Counted from the stretch's first letter, positions 26,901-41,198 are shown. The stretch is DNA of 64,000 nucleotides from Cyprinodon diabolis (GCA_030533445.1 CM060080.1:23761377-23825376); one strand, 5' to 3'. Made by a program: numbers and translations. The notes: generated from the sequence alone by a model not told the origin.

Positions 26901-29900
26901 ACCAAGGTGCAGTCCAAATATCCAGTGTGCAACATTAACAGTATGGTCTAAGCTCATATGGTTGCAATGTAATGCCCTTATAATTATGTGTTGGAAGCTG
27001 AGGGAGAGGGAGCTCCAGAAGACAATGAGGAGCAAGAGGATACTGAAGAACAGGATGAGGAAAAAATGAAGACATCAGATGAGGTGAAATAGGAAAGTTT
27101 AATATTTTCCCACTAGGAAGTGACAAAAAAACACTTAACTACCCGTTGACTCTCCAACAGGGCACGGCTGGACAAGAAGTGACTGCATATGAGGCAATGT
27201 CTTCCATTGTCAACTACATCCAACCCAACAAATTCATCTCTTTTGAAAATGCCAAAAGTATACCATTAGCTTATACAACACACATACCTTTAACAATTCT
27301 GTTAGAGTTAGAAATATAGTTTTTCATTTGTTTATTGTTGTTATTGACAGAGAAAAACAAGAGTTATGTCATCTCATCCTTTGTGGAAACCAAAGGGGAG
27401 GCGATGATTGCCAAGACTGCTGTTGAATTTGTGGAGTATCCTTACATCGAGTTACAGATGCTCCCATGCATTTAAAAGCAACAAACACAGAAAGTAATAA
27501 AAAAAAGAGGATTTAATGCCTGAAAATATATTTCCGAAACCTTATTTCATAGATACAATAAGAGACAGATGAGCAGGATTTACCCCAAAGGAACAAGAAT
27601 GGATTCTTCCAACTACAGCCCCCAACCCTTTTGGAATGTCGGCTGCCAAATGGTGGCCCTCAACTATCAGACTATGGGTATGATACCACAACTACAAACA
27701 GAAGCCTCACATGATATAGAAACAAACAAACAAAAAAAAACTAATACTTTTCTTTAGTTTGACCATTTTTCCCCTTTAAAGTGCAACTTAATTTGTTTAC
27801 CACTAGAGGTCAGTGTTGTGCATATTTGTGCTGCACTGACCTCAGCTGTCATCTGAATCCCTACTTTTGCCTGTTGTTGCTTCAGAAGCTGTTAATGAGT
27901 CCTGTTTCTGTGTATTTTAAGATTTCCCCATGCAGCTGAACATGGCCTTGTTTGAATTCAACGGCAGAACAGGTTACCTCCTCAAACATGATGTGTTGCG
28001 CCGTAGCGATAAAAAGTTTGACCCTTTCTGTGACAGGATCGACACTGTAGTAGCAAGCACTTTGACCATAAAGGTATGCTTATCTTTCTCTTTTTGCATT
28101 ATCAAAAAAGCATTTTTCAAGCAAGCAGCTTAAAAAATAAAGACCACTGCACCTCTGCAATGCATGCACCTAAACTGACATACAGGAATAGACTATTAAT
28201 CAAAGAAGTAGTTGAGATTTTCTATAGTCACTTTGCTGAGCTGAAGAAAATTAGGTGAGACTATTTTAAAAAGGACAACTATGTATTGTGTTTGTGTTTC
28301 ACAAATGTGGTATGGAATAAAAGATAAAATATTTGGCTCGCCTACAAAATGGAAGTGTCATGATTGGTTCAGAGAGGCCCAATATGCAGAACACCACGGG
28401 AAACAGGGAAAAGGTTTAAATGAGTTTATTAATAAAGCACATGGAAATGAGTCTGGAACTGGTTCGCTTCTGGAGGACAGGTTCACAGGAGACTGTAGGG
28501 ATGACAGTTCAGTTAGCCACGTAGCAGATGAATGTGGAATTGTTATCTTCAGAGATCTACCTTGAAGAGTCCGGGTTTGACTTTGAGAGAGGCACTGTTG
28601 GGTCCAGAGACTGTTTGTTTCAGCAGAGTTCAAAGTCAGTTTCAGCGTCTTGCATCAAGCGTTTGGACAGACCTTGGTTTTCCAGCTCTTAGTCCAGAGC
28701 AGCATGGGAATCCAGAGGAAGGTCTTCAGGTTTGGGCTCAGAGGGCAGGCTCGGCAGGTTAAGCTCATCCAGAGCTTACAAGGCAAAAACAGGTTTCCTG
28801 TAAACAGAGACAAAGGGAATAAGAATCCAACTAGGAGATTTAACACGACAAGGATTTCACAGAGGAAGAGAGGCTCAGGTGCTAACCAAACTGGATAAAC
28901 ACTGCGGCGTTGACGCGAGGTCTGAAGGCTGCTTATATAGTGGAGGATCCTCCTGATGATGAGATGGGCTTCAGGTGTGTTGAAGGCTCAGCTCAGGAGG
29001 ATCCACAGCGAACTCTGCTGGAGACAGGTGGAATTTCTCCAGATCCCAACAGTACCCCCCCCTCAACGACCGCCTCTCGGCGGTCCAGAAGACGTCGACG
29101 GGAGGGATCGCTCGTACTCCTCGATGAGGGATGGGTCGAGGATGTAGGAGCCAGGAACCCACTGGCGATCCTCCGGACCGTAGCCCTCCCAATCGACGAG
29201 GTACTGCCAGCCGCGACCTCGTCGACGGGAGTCCACGATCCGGCGGACGGTGAAGGCCGGATGTCCATCGACTTCCAGGGCGGGTGGAGGGGAGTCGGAC
29301 GGAGGGCACAAAGGGCTGGAGATGACAGGCTTGATCTGGGAAACGTGGAACGTGGGATAAATGCGGAGAGTCGGAGGAAGTTGTAGGCGTATGGCTGACG
29401 GGTTTATGACCTGGGAAATCCTGTAGGGGCCAATGTATCTCGGAGAGAGTTTACGGGACATCCCCTTGAGGGGAATGTCCCGAGTGGAGAGCCATACCTC
29501 CTGACCGACGGAGTAATCTGGGGCAGGACGTCTCTTAGAGTCGGCGAAACATTTGGTGGTTTCCAGGGAACGGTTGAGGGTGGCTATGGTGTCTCTCCAG
29601 ATACGACGACAGCGGCGGATGTGGTGGTTGACTGATTGGACCGAAATCTCTCTCTCGTCTGCGGGGAAAAGTGGAGGTTGGTAACCAAGACTGACCTAGA
29701 ATGGGGACTGGCCGGTGGAAGCTGACTTGAGAGAATTGTGGGCATATTCGATCCATGGGAGATGTTGGCTCCAGTCGGTGGGATTACTGGAGGTCAGACA
29801 ACGAAGGGAAGATTCAAGCTGCTGATTCATTCTTTCTGTTTGGCCATTGGACTGTGGGTGATAACCTGAGGTGAGAGATGATTTACAGTTGAGTGCAGAG

Positions 29901-32900
29901 CAAAAAGCCTTCCAAACCTGAGAGATGAATTGTGGTCCACGGTCAGAAAGAATCTCCTGAGGGATGCCATGTAGACGGAAGACGTGTTTAATAAGGAGCT
30001 GGGCAGTTTGAAAAGCCGTGGGAAGCTTCCTGAGGGGAACAAGATGGCAGGACTTGGAAAATCGGTCAACAATGGTGAGGATTGTGGACATACCTCGAGA
30101 GATGGGAAGACCAGTAACAAAGTCAATAGCGATGTGAGACCAGGGGCGAGAAGGAACAGGAAGTGGATGCAACAGCCCAGATGGAGGTTGATGTGTGGTC
30201 TTGTTTCTGGCGCAGGTTGGACAGGCCAGAACATATTCTTTAACATCCCTGTGCAGGGTAGGCCACCAGAAACGTCTCGAGATAAGGTTGATGGTTCTAC
30301 TCACCCCCGGATGAGCGGAAAATTTGGCAGTGTGCATCCAATGAATTAGGCGTGATCTGACCGAAGAGGGAACATAAGATCTGTTTGGGGGACCGTTACC
30401 TGGGTCAGGTTCAGAAGCCAGGGCAGAATTTATGAGGTCGGTGATCTCCCAGGTAACCACCCCAACAGTGCAGGAAGCGGGTAGGACTAATTCAGGCGTC
30501 TCGGATTGATCAGTGGAATAAAGACGAGAGAGAGAATCGGGTTTGATGTTCTTGGATCCAGGTCTGTAAGAGATGATGAGATTGAAACGAGAGAAAAATA
30601 GTGACCACCTTGATTGCCGAGGATTGGCCTGTTTGGCGGATTAGATGTAGGCAAGGTTCTTGTGATCTGTCCAAACAAGAACCGGGTGTTCTGCCCCCTC
30701 AAGCCAGTGTCTCCATTCCTCTAATGCCAATTTGATGGCCAATAGTTCGCGGTCACCAACATCGTAGTTTTGCTCAGCAGGGGAAAGTCTACGGGAGAAA
30801 AAGGCACATGGGTGAACTCTTTGATCTGAATCAAGTCTTTGGGATAAGACAGCACCAACTCCAGAGTCGGAAGCGTCGACTTCGAGGATGAATTGTTTTG
30901 ATGAATCAGGCTGGATTAACACTGTAGCTCTGGAAAACAACATCTTAAGTTTGTCAAATGCGGTCTGTGCCTCGGGGGTCCATTGGAAGGTTCTTTTGAC
31001 TGAAGTTAGAGAAGTTAAAGGTAGAGCTGTCTGACTATAATTCCTGATGAATCGTCGATAGAAGTTAGCGAAACCCAGGAATCTCTGCAGCTGTTTGCGG
31101 TTCTCGGGAACCGGCCACTCCAAAACTGCCTTTATCTTATCTTCAGATGGCTTAACCTGCCCGCCCTCGAGCACAAACCCCAAAAAGGTGACTGAAGATT
31201 GGTGAAACTCGCATTTCTCGGCTTTGACGAAAAGTTTATTCTCTAGTAGTCTTTGTAAGACCAGGCGAACATGTTTCTTGTGCTCGGAAAGATCCTTGGA
31301 GTAAATGATATGTCATCAATGTAGACAAAAACAAACACGTTCAAAAAGTCTCTGAGAATGTCGTTGACTAAGGCTTGAAAACACGGAGGGGCGTTTGTTA
31401 GACCAAAAGGCATGACTAAATACTCGAACTGGCCTAGAGGTGTCTTAAAGGCTGTCTTCCATTCATCGCCATCTCTGATTCTGAGAAGGTGATAGGCGTT
31501 CCTTAAATCGAGCTTAGTGAAGACAGTAGCACCTTGAACTGGTTCGAAAGCAGAAGCGAGTAGAGGAAGTGGGTACTTATTTTTAACAGTGATTTGGTTC
31601 AACCCTCTGTAGTCAATACACGGTCTAAGTGAACCATCCTTTTTGCCCACAAAAAAGAAACCAGCTCCCAATGGAGACGAAGAGGGGCGGATTATTCCAG
31701 CAGCTAATGACTCATTAATATATTTTTCCATCGTCTCCCGCTCTGGTTTGGAGATATTATAAAGTCTACTGCCGGGTAGAGGTGCTCCTGGTAATAGCTC
31801 GATAGCACAGTCGTATGGTCTGTGAGGGGGAAGGGACGTAGCACTGACCTTACTGAAGACAGGAGCCAGATCATGGTACTCTGGAGGGACAGAAGTAAGG
31901 TCAGGAGAGTCCATCTCCCCCCCACCTCTAGGAGATCTTACAGCGGGGGCTGCTGAACGAAGACACGACTCATGGCAAGAGGTCGACCAAGACTCAATAT
32001 GACGATCAGTCCAGTTTATATGGGGGTTATGTCGTTCCAGCCACTCAAACCCCAATACCAAAGGAGAACATGCAGAAGGAAAAACAAAGAATGATAGGGT
32101 TTCACGATGGTTACCTGAGACCAACAGCTCGAGGGGTTTTGTTTGGTGGGTAACTTGGTGGAGCTTCTTTCCATCGATCGCGGAGACACAGAGAGGCTGG
32201 ATTAGGGGAATAGTTTGAATCTGTAACTGCTGAACCAGGTTAGAGTCAATTAGATTCCTTTCACAACCTGAATCGATGAAGGCAGATAAAGTGAGGTTTT
32301 GATCAGCGAAGAACAATGTGGCTGGAAGCAACAGGCGAGGAGATTTCTCAGAGATAACATGGCCCGTCAGACTCCTCAGATCCTCTGACGGGCCTCGGCT
32401 TTTGATTTAGCTGGGCATGAGGCAATGAAATGGCCACTCTCACCACAGTAGATGCACAGCTTGCTCCTGACACGCCTCAACCTTTCCTCAGGAGTTAGCC
32501 TCGTATGTCCAACCTGCATGGGTTCGGCCTCCACTTCAACCGCATGAGAGGCCTGAACTGGCAAAGGGAGAGATTGGGTCTTAGACCTTGGCTTAGAAAA
32601 AGGTTCTGTGGAAGAAGAGATGGCAGGCACATTGTTAGAAGCAGGGACTGAGTTGAAAGGACCATAATTCCTTGGTTTCATGCTATTTCTGGCTCGAATC
32701 CTATTATCCAGCCTAATTGTCAGGCGGATTAATTTCTCGAGAGTAGCAGGTTCGTCGAGGGTTGCAAGCTCATCTTTTATATTTTCGTTGAGAGCCTCAA
32801 AAAATGCAGTCTTTAAAGCACATTGATTCCAACCGGAAGCTGCGGCTTTGACCCGGAAGTTAATTGAGAAATCAGCAACTGAAGAATTTCCTTGTTTAAG

Positions 32901-35900
32901 TTTCAAAAGAGTCAGAGAATCTACAGTTTGATCTGTTTCCTGGTTAAAAATTTGTGAAAACTCAGAAGTCGGAGTATTGGCAACTAAGGCTTTCTTCGGA
33001 GGAAAACCTAGCCTGCGCCCACTCAAGAGCTCTTCCAGTCAATTGAGACAAAATAAAGGATATTTTCTTGTAATCCGTTGAAAAACTGCCTGGAGAATTT
33101 TGAAAGATTAATCGACATTGAAACAAAAATCCTTTGCAGTCTTTCATGTTACCTGAAAACTTTTCAGGGAGACTAGGTCGGAACTCATATGATGACGTCA
33201 CCGCCGGTGACCTCGGAGGAGGAACTGGACCCGGAAATGGTTGTGAAAGCGGCGTGGCGTTAGCGCTGCTCAAATTGTTAGCAAAGCCTTGAATAACTTG
33301 ATTCTGGTAAAGAACCATTCTGTGCAACTCACGGAGGGTTTGGGTTTGTCCATGAATTTGGGCATCTTGTTCCTCCAACCGACGATGAAGTTGGTCTGCT
33401 GGGCCTTGTGTTTGGCCGCAGTGTTCTGTCATGATTGGTTCAGAGAGGCCCAATATGCAGAACACCACGGGAAACAGGGAAAAGGTTTAAATGAGTTTAT
33501 TAATAAAGCACATGGAAATGAGTCTGGAACTGGTTCGCTTCTGGAGGACAGGTTCACAGGAGACTGTAGGGATGAAAGTTCAGTTAGCCACGTAGCAGAT
33601 GAATGTGGAATTGTTATCTTCAGAGATCTACCTTGAAGAGTCCGGGTTTGACTTTGAGAGAGGCACTGTTGGGTCCAGAGACTGTTTGTTTCAGCAGAGT
33701 TCAAAGTCAGTTTCAGCGTCTTACATCAAGCGTTTGGACAGACCTTGGTTTTCCAGCTCTTAGTCCAGAGCAGCATGGGAATCCAGAGGAAGGTCTTCAG
33801 GTTTGGGCTCAGAGGGCAGGCTCGGCAGGTTAAGCTCATCCAGAGCTTACAAGGCAAAAACAGGTTTCCTGTAAACAGAGACAAAGGGAATAAGAATCCA
33901 ACTAGGAGATTTAACACGACAAAGATTTCACAGAGGAAGAGAGGCTCAGGTGCTAACCAAACTGGATAAACTCTGCGGCGTTGATGCAAGGTCTGAAGGC
34001 TGCTTATATAGTGGAGGATCCTCCTGATTTGGGGTATGTTCCATTTGATTTAGGTTTGTTGGAGAAGAGGTGCATCTAAAAGCATCAGCAGCTTTTGCAA
34101 ACTGGATGTTGATACTTCTGGTTTATATAATATTTATGTGTTATGACCCCATGAAAGTCAGTAACAGAACTTAAATATTGTTTAGTCAGTCTCTTAGTAC
34201 TCTAATCCAACTGTGTCAGAGCAAATTTACCAAGAACAATGATTAAACATGAAAATCTCTAAATTTGTAATGTTGACAGACGTACATTCATATAAATACT
34301 TAACCCATATTTTGAGATTTTTTTTTAAATTTTACTACATAACAAATTCCAATTCACTTGTTTACATTTTTTTTACCACAGACCAATTGAATAAACCTTA
34401 CATGTTGCATATTAATTATTTTAATATATATATTTTTATTCTGTATTGGAAATAAATACACAGACAATTTCTCGTTTTAAATAAATAAAGTTTATTATTA
34501 AAAATCAATATGCATCATGTATTTAATAGCTTTCTGTTTAAATTCCCTAAAAAAAAGTGAATGGGAAATAGTTATGTAATAAAATGACATAAATCTTAAA
34601 ATTGGGGTGAATATTTTTTGAGAGTAGCATAAAAAAACATAAGTATTGAAGGAGCTTCCTACAAATGCATACCATAAATGTTTTGCTGAAACTTTGGAAA
34701 ACCATCATCATCAAAATTTAAGGCCACATAGAAGTGCAGCAACACTTATAGTGTTGCATTAAAACTCTTTTGCATGCTTCAGTCTGAGAAATAATTAGCT
34801 TGGGTAATTCTGGGAAGTGCGATCATGTTTTGTTTGGATTCAGTGTATTATATCAGCCTTCTGCTGTGACTAAAACATGTTTCTTAGTATTTTATTACAC
34901 CCTGCATGAGCCACAACCTCAGCTCTATTTATAACCACTGTTTCATTAGTGTGGATGGTACATCATTCATCAATTCTGTGATTTGGTATTTGTGCTTTAT
35001 TGAATCTTATTCATCTGCCCCACCAGATCTATTCAGGACAGTTTCTTTCCGAAAAGAGTGTGAGAACCGGGGTTGAGGTGGAGGTGATTGGACTACCAGG
35101 AGACCCCAAGAAGAAATATCGCACCAAGTGGTCCACCACGCCCAATGCCATTAACCCAGTGTGGAATGAGGAGCCTTTTGTCTTTGAGAAGGTGGGCAGT
35201 GCAGCACTAAATGGGTCCCAGTGAGCATCCCTGCTCTCATACTGAATATGGATGTTATTTATAGATCCTGCTTCCAGAAATGGCATCTTTAAGAATCGTT
35301 GTGCATGAAGAGAATGGGAAATTTGTGGGACACAGAATAATCCCCGTCGATGCTATCCAGTCAGGTCAGAGAGCCAGCAAAACACCCCAGGGCTGTTCAG
35401 CAGCTCAAATGGAGATGCTATGTTGATAAGATCTGTTTTTATTTGTGCCCTTCAGGTTTTCATCACATCTGTCTACGCAGTGAGAGCAACATGCCTCTCA
35501 CCCTGCCTGCTCTCTTTGTGTACATAGAGATCAAGGACTACATCCCTGCTGCCTTTGCAGGTGTGTTTTTTTTTCTTTTTCCACATTGGGAGGTTAAAGC
35601 TTCAATGTGCCTGCAAATGACAAGAGTGAAGTAAAGATGCAAAAAGAGGGAATATCATCAATCATTACATACAATGATATAATTCAACTCTTCCAAAAAC
35701 ATAGTTGATGATTATATATTGCATGTATTATAAATTTAAAAAGTCTAAAAATTCTGTGTAAAATATGATTTTATCAAATTTTCTGAAAAGCTGGAAGCTA
35801 TAATTAAAAATATCATAAATTTATTAAATCTATAACCTTTAATTTATACATTGCAAAATGATCTTTGATAATGTTCATACTTACTGAGAAAAAGATGTAT

Positions 35901-38900
35901 GTTTGTGAGGGTTTTCCTGATCAATGTGTTTGACTCCATCCTCAGATTTCACAGATGCTTTATTTAATCCAACAAAGGGCACAGAAAAGACCTCAAAGAC
36001 CCCTAAAGAGGTAAAATGATGATTATAAAACCTTACAGCTGTTCCTGGAAGATGACAGTCTTAGCTGGATTGTTCCTGTCCTGTTCTCTAACCCCTGCAG
36101 TCATCATCTGACTACGTCTCTCCCTATGAGTTGCCGCTTGTGGATCAACCCCCTGCAGGTAAAGCCAAGGAAACGGAGGCCTCTGCTGAAGGTAATAAAC
36201 TAGGATTCTGATCTTTATGTCACTCTGCTATAGCGTATAACTGCCTGATTTATGGTTTCATTACTTTTCTAGAAAAGGCATCATTGGAACCTAAACCAAA
36301 CACTGACACAAATGACAGCCCAACTGAGTTTCCCTCTCAAAACAGCTCAGAAGAAGCTAAAGAGCAGCCTGAGCAGTCTCAAACCCTTGATGCCACTCCT
36401 GCTAAAGATGCTGAACAAGATGCAGGAAATATTGAAACTCAACCTCCTCCTGAAAACACTCCATCTACCGAGGGAGCGGGCCTAGAATCAGAGAAAGCTC
36501 CTGAAGCCAAAGAGGATGCTAATCTTAAGTCAGACAACAAAGAAGCACCTGAGGCATCTTCACCTGCTTCTGAGGAACAAGCTCCTGCAGAAGAAGCGTC
36601 TGTGTCCTCATCCATAGCAGCAAATGCATCATCAGAGTCGGTAGAAGCAAGTGACTCATCTCAGTTGCCAGCTAGTAGTGAAGGTAACAAATAAGTGCTT
36701 CATCTGCTTCATCTATTTTCCCTTCTATCACTGCAATGTTATTAAAGGTTGCATAGCCTAAAAAATTAAAATCAATTTTGAAAGTATTTACTTAATCAAA
36801 CTTTATTATGCTCTGAAAGAGGGAAGATTCCTGCAGCATTTTCCTGTTTTATTTCACTGCAGAACCTTGCACTGTAACTGTTGAGCAACTCACTCAGCAC
36901 AAGAACTATCTGAAGGTCATCAAGCGCCAGGAGAAAGAGATGAAAGATGCTGAAAAGAAATATCAGAAAAAAGCAGAAGATCTGATTCAGAAATACTCTG
37001 ACTCCTTCAAGGGCATCAAGAAGAAGCTTTCACTAAAGAAAAAAGAGTATGTGGATATTTTTTCACTGGTTTAAATAATTTTAAATCAACAAAAACAGGC
37101 TGTTTGGCTAAAAGAGGTTTTGATCATGTGGAAGTGTTCAGACATTTTTCAGTTCACTGATTTGTGTTCCTGCAGAACAGCGCTGAATATTAAAGCGTAG
37201 CTGTTGTTTTGGATTATCTCTAGATGCATGTATAATATTTAGCGATCTACCAACTTCACTAACCAAATATTAAGTGATACATACATTTATCAAACGGGTT
37301 TTGCCTACAGTTCTTTTTACATACTTATTGTGCACTTATTAACTATTTCTTTGCAAATGTGCTAGCTTTAAATATGCTATATGTCTAACAGGGGGGAGGG
37401 CAACACGTCTGACAATAATGTGAAGAAAGAGAGAGTCCAGGAGCAAAAGAACAAAATGCAGACTGAGTTGCAGGCTCTATGGACAGAACAGTTTGATCAA
37501 ATGAAGAAGAAGAAAGAGCAGTTTGCTACTGAGGTAAGCCAAACCTAAATTATACAGTCCACTGCAAAATTTTTTTCCTACAATCACTTGAAAACTCTTA
37601 CATAGTACAAGCATAAGCCTCCATGCATGATATCATTTGATGGAAAAACAAAATCAATGTTTTATTTTGAGAAATAAAAAATAATAATTTTCTTAGATTT
37701 TTAATCAACTTGTTGTGGATATATATCCCAACTGAGCTTTTGGTCACTGCAGCTCTTCCAGAGTTGCCATAGGTTACTTGGTTGCTTCTCTAATTAGTAT
37801 TCCCCCTAGAGAGGGCCATCTTGGTAGGTTACCGTTACTCTTCTATCCATTCGTATAATGCCTTTAATAGATGTTCAAATCATGGGATAGCACTTTATAA
37901 TCTAACTCCATATTATACTTCTGCACAACTATATTCCTGATCTATCTGGTGCACGGCTTGGCCGCCATGCATACAGTACTAGTGTTCTCTGACAAACCGC
38001 AGAAGTCAAATTAAACAAAAATACACAGTGATAGACTGTATTTACAGATAAGGGAAAGTTCCAAAGACACCTTGTTAAACTTGATGTAATTTAGGGGTAT
38101 TGGAGTACAGGGGTGCTACTCAGTGATGAGGTGGGTAGCACTGCTGCCTTGCACCAAGAAGATGCTGGGCTTGATTCCCTGCCGGGGTCTTTCTGCAGGA
38201 AGTTTACATGTTCTTTGGCTACTCCATAGTCCAAAAAAATGATTGTTAGGTTAATTGGCCTTTCTAAATTCTCCTTAGGTGTGATTGTGTGCGTGAATGG
38301 TTGCTTTTCCTGTGTGTCTCCCTGCGATGGACTGACGACCTCTCCAGGGTGTACCCTGCCTCTCGCCCATAGACAGCCAGAGATAGGCACCAGCATCCCT
38401 TGCGACCCCGCTTGGGATAAGCGTGACAGAAAACGGATGGATGGATGGATGGATGGATGGATGGATGGATGGATGGATGGATGGATGGATGGATGGATGA
38501 AGTACAACGGGATGACTTAAAGCTCAGTGCCTGCTTTCCACAGTTCTACTGCAAAGAAAAATGCTTAAAACTGTGCAGTCTTTGTCTTTGTCTCACTTTT
38601 AGTTGATCTGTCACACAAAAATCATATTAAAACATTTAGCTTGATGTAGCGTCAATTAGCAAGTTAAATTTTTATTGCGTTTTTATAAGTTATTTCTTTG
38701 GGTGTTTTATCTGAACACTGGCCCACTTTCTGCTTCCACAAAGGGATGCACGGGCAGCAGGGGGATCTCTGCAGACCTCATGCAAGACTGACAGCAAGCT
38801 TTTATTTATATTGACTCAGAGCAGCATTGTGAGTGCTTTTAAGGTGATTCACTCTGCACTAAATTGAGCACTTTGAGATAGTGGCTTAAAAAAAGCACAT

Positions 38901-41198
38901 TTTAGCAAGATATTTTGCACCTGGGTTTCAGAAGTACTAAAGAAGCAAAAACTGCGCCCTTAGTTGAGTTCCCAATATGAATATTTGCATATTCTCCAAA
39001 CATGAATTTGCGCAGTTTAGTCATTAGAATGTGATCTGCATACTAATGAAGGCAAACACACAAAAAAGGTTTGCACATGCTGTCTGGTTATTTACAAATG
39101 CAAATCACATTGTACCTTCTTAGAAGATCTTGCACCTGTTTTAAGACACGCAAACCTTCTGAAGATCAGGCCCTAAATGTTTCCTGTTAAAATTACTCAT
39201 ATTTGCTTAATGTCATGATTTTATTCTAAGATCTGACCCACATGCAGAAAACCAAACAGAGAGACCAAGGGAAGGTTTAACAGGTTTATTGAGAACTGGT
39301 AGAGGTGGGTCCAGTGCTGCTCTGAACACTGGCGAACCGGGACTGAAAAGTGAAGGGGGAAGTTCCTGTGGTTAGTTCAGGCTCAGTGGGAAATTTGAGC
39401 TTTGATTTGCAAAAGGGAATAAAGGCAACAGGACTCACGTTTCTTGTAAAGGTGTCTTTCTCTGAATCCAGTCTTTGTGGGTTGTTCCAGTAATTGACTT
39501 GCTCGTTGGAGGGCAGACAGGGTTTACCCAGGTTAGGGTGTTTCCTTTAGGAACGGAAGAGCTGACTGTCACTTAGATTTCCAATGGTACTTGAACAGTT
39601 ACTTGTGGAGGTGAATCCCTTGCTCAGTGTGAAGCTCAAACAATTCCTTGGGGAAAGGTGGATCCAAACCTCCAGTTTGAATCCCCAGCGCAGTTTGAAG
39701 CTCAGATGATCCTTCCAGAGAGAGGAAAGGTCCAAAACATCCAGTTTACAGGATGACTTCCCAAAACTGGCAAACACTCTGGCCTTGAGGAAGTGGCAGT
39801 CAGCAGCTTAAGAGTCCTCAGGTAATGAGGCAACCATCCGCAGGTGTGTAAGAGGGCCAACGAGAACCAGGCACCACCTGGTGGTGGAGGGAGAACACTT
39901 AAAACCAAAATCACAGAAACTTTTTTAAAAGAATATTTTTGTTTTTTTTCCAAAATAAGCAAGTTTTATGCTTGCTCTATGACCAATTTAAAAAAACTGC
40001 ACCTGACTTTATTGCCCATCCCCTAATAACCATTTTTGTATTATCAAGATGTCTTACAAAATCATCTCAGTCAAAATAATTCTGGTTGGAGGAATGGAAC
40101 ATTCTTGCAAGCAGCACTGGACCCTTCTCTACCAGTTCTCAACAAACCTGGTAAACCTTCCCTTGGTCTCTTGTGTAAGGGAAGACAAAGGGCCCAAATC
40201 TTCAAAAGATTCAAATACGGAGTGCTAAATTGAAATAGGATTGTTGAGATAGAAAATTAAAGTGCTCAGCAATGGAGTAAGGGGGCGATAGTCATAATAT
40301 TAATAAAAAGAAATGAAAAGCCATAACATCCATCGATCCATTTTACGTTATGATTATCCTTGTTGGGGTCGTGAGGGATGCTGGTGCCTACCTCCAGCTG
40401 TCTATGTCTACACCTTAGACAGGTCACCAGTCTATTGCAGCGCAACAAAGAGACAAACAGGACAAACAACCATTCACGCACACACTCACACCTAAGGAGA
40501 ATTTAGAGAAACCAATTAACCCAACAGTCATGTTTTTGGACTGTGGGAGGAAGCCGGAGTGCCCAGAAAGAACCCATGCATGCATGAGGAGAACATGCCA
40601 AATCCATCCAAACTCCAGAAAGAAGAACTGCATCCAGGAATCGAACCCAGAATCTTCTTGCTGCAAGGCAGCAGTGCTACCCACTGCTTCCTGTGTAGTC
40701 CTTTACCCATGATAGTATTTATGAAAAATTATTTATAATTTATGCACTTCACATGTAAATATCTCAAAGTATACAAAAAAGTAAAAGAGGGGTAATAATA
40801 TATACAACATATACATTATATGTCATATAAAGTGTAATAATTTAATACAGCATCCCAATTTTAAAATCAATTCTACCAAATACTGAGAGCTGTTCCTTTA
40901 TGGTGGGATCACCACTGCGAGTCAATTAGACCTGTTGACAAACTTGGCAAAGTTTTTAACTTCCTGATTTGAAATTTAAAAAATCTGACACTAAAAAGGA
41001 CATTTTAATCCGATCGAATCTTAGAAACTAGTTATGGGTGTTTTTTCACATTCCCCCTCGACATGTAACCTTGGACAGTAAAAACAATCCTTCTACAGTT
41101 GCTCTTCAATCACCTACAGTAGGGTTTTTACACAAAATATCATGATGATCATATAATGAATTACTTTTTTTGCTAATTAACTTTTGAATATTTATGTA

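Larger units (their letters stand above)
28356..34028 (-). mobile_element. Ty3/gypsy chromovirus (Tf1/sushi type) in plcb2 intron 19
   Basis: About 5.7 kb, antisense to plcb2. Order on the minus strand: 5' LTR (truncated), self-priming site, gag with CCHC knuckle, protease, RT, RNase H, integrase, chromodomain, polypurine tract, 3' LTR. The LTRs differ at only 6 of about 600 aligned positions, so insertion is recent. Even so, the coding region already has two frameshifts and two stop codons. The 5' LTR lacks its outer 94 bp, so no target duplication can be checked; the left flank is GGAAG. Together with the partial copy at 62911 and the solo LTR at 5945 it defines one family in this window. 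Confidence 0.93.

Noticed and set aside
28910..29386. Plus-strand ORF of 158 codons
   Set aside because: Antisense of the gypsy chromodomain region and 3' LTR.
40630..40693. tRNA gene suggested by a good B box (GGTTCGATTCC)
   Set aside because: It is the head of a SINE present in three copies; it lacks a complete cloverleaf.
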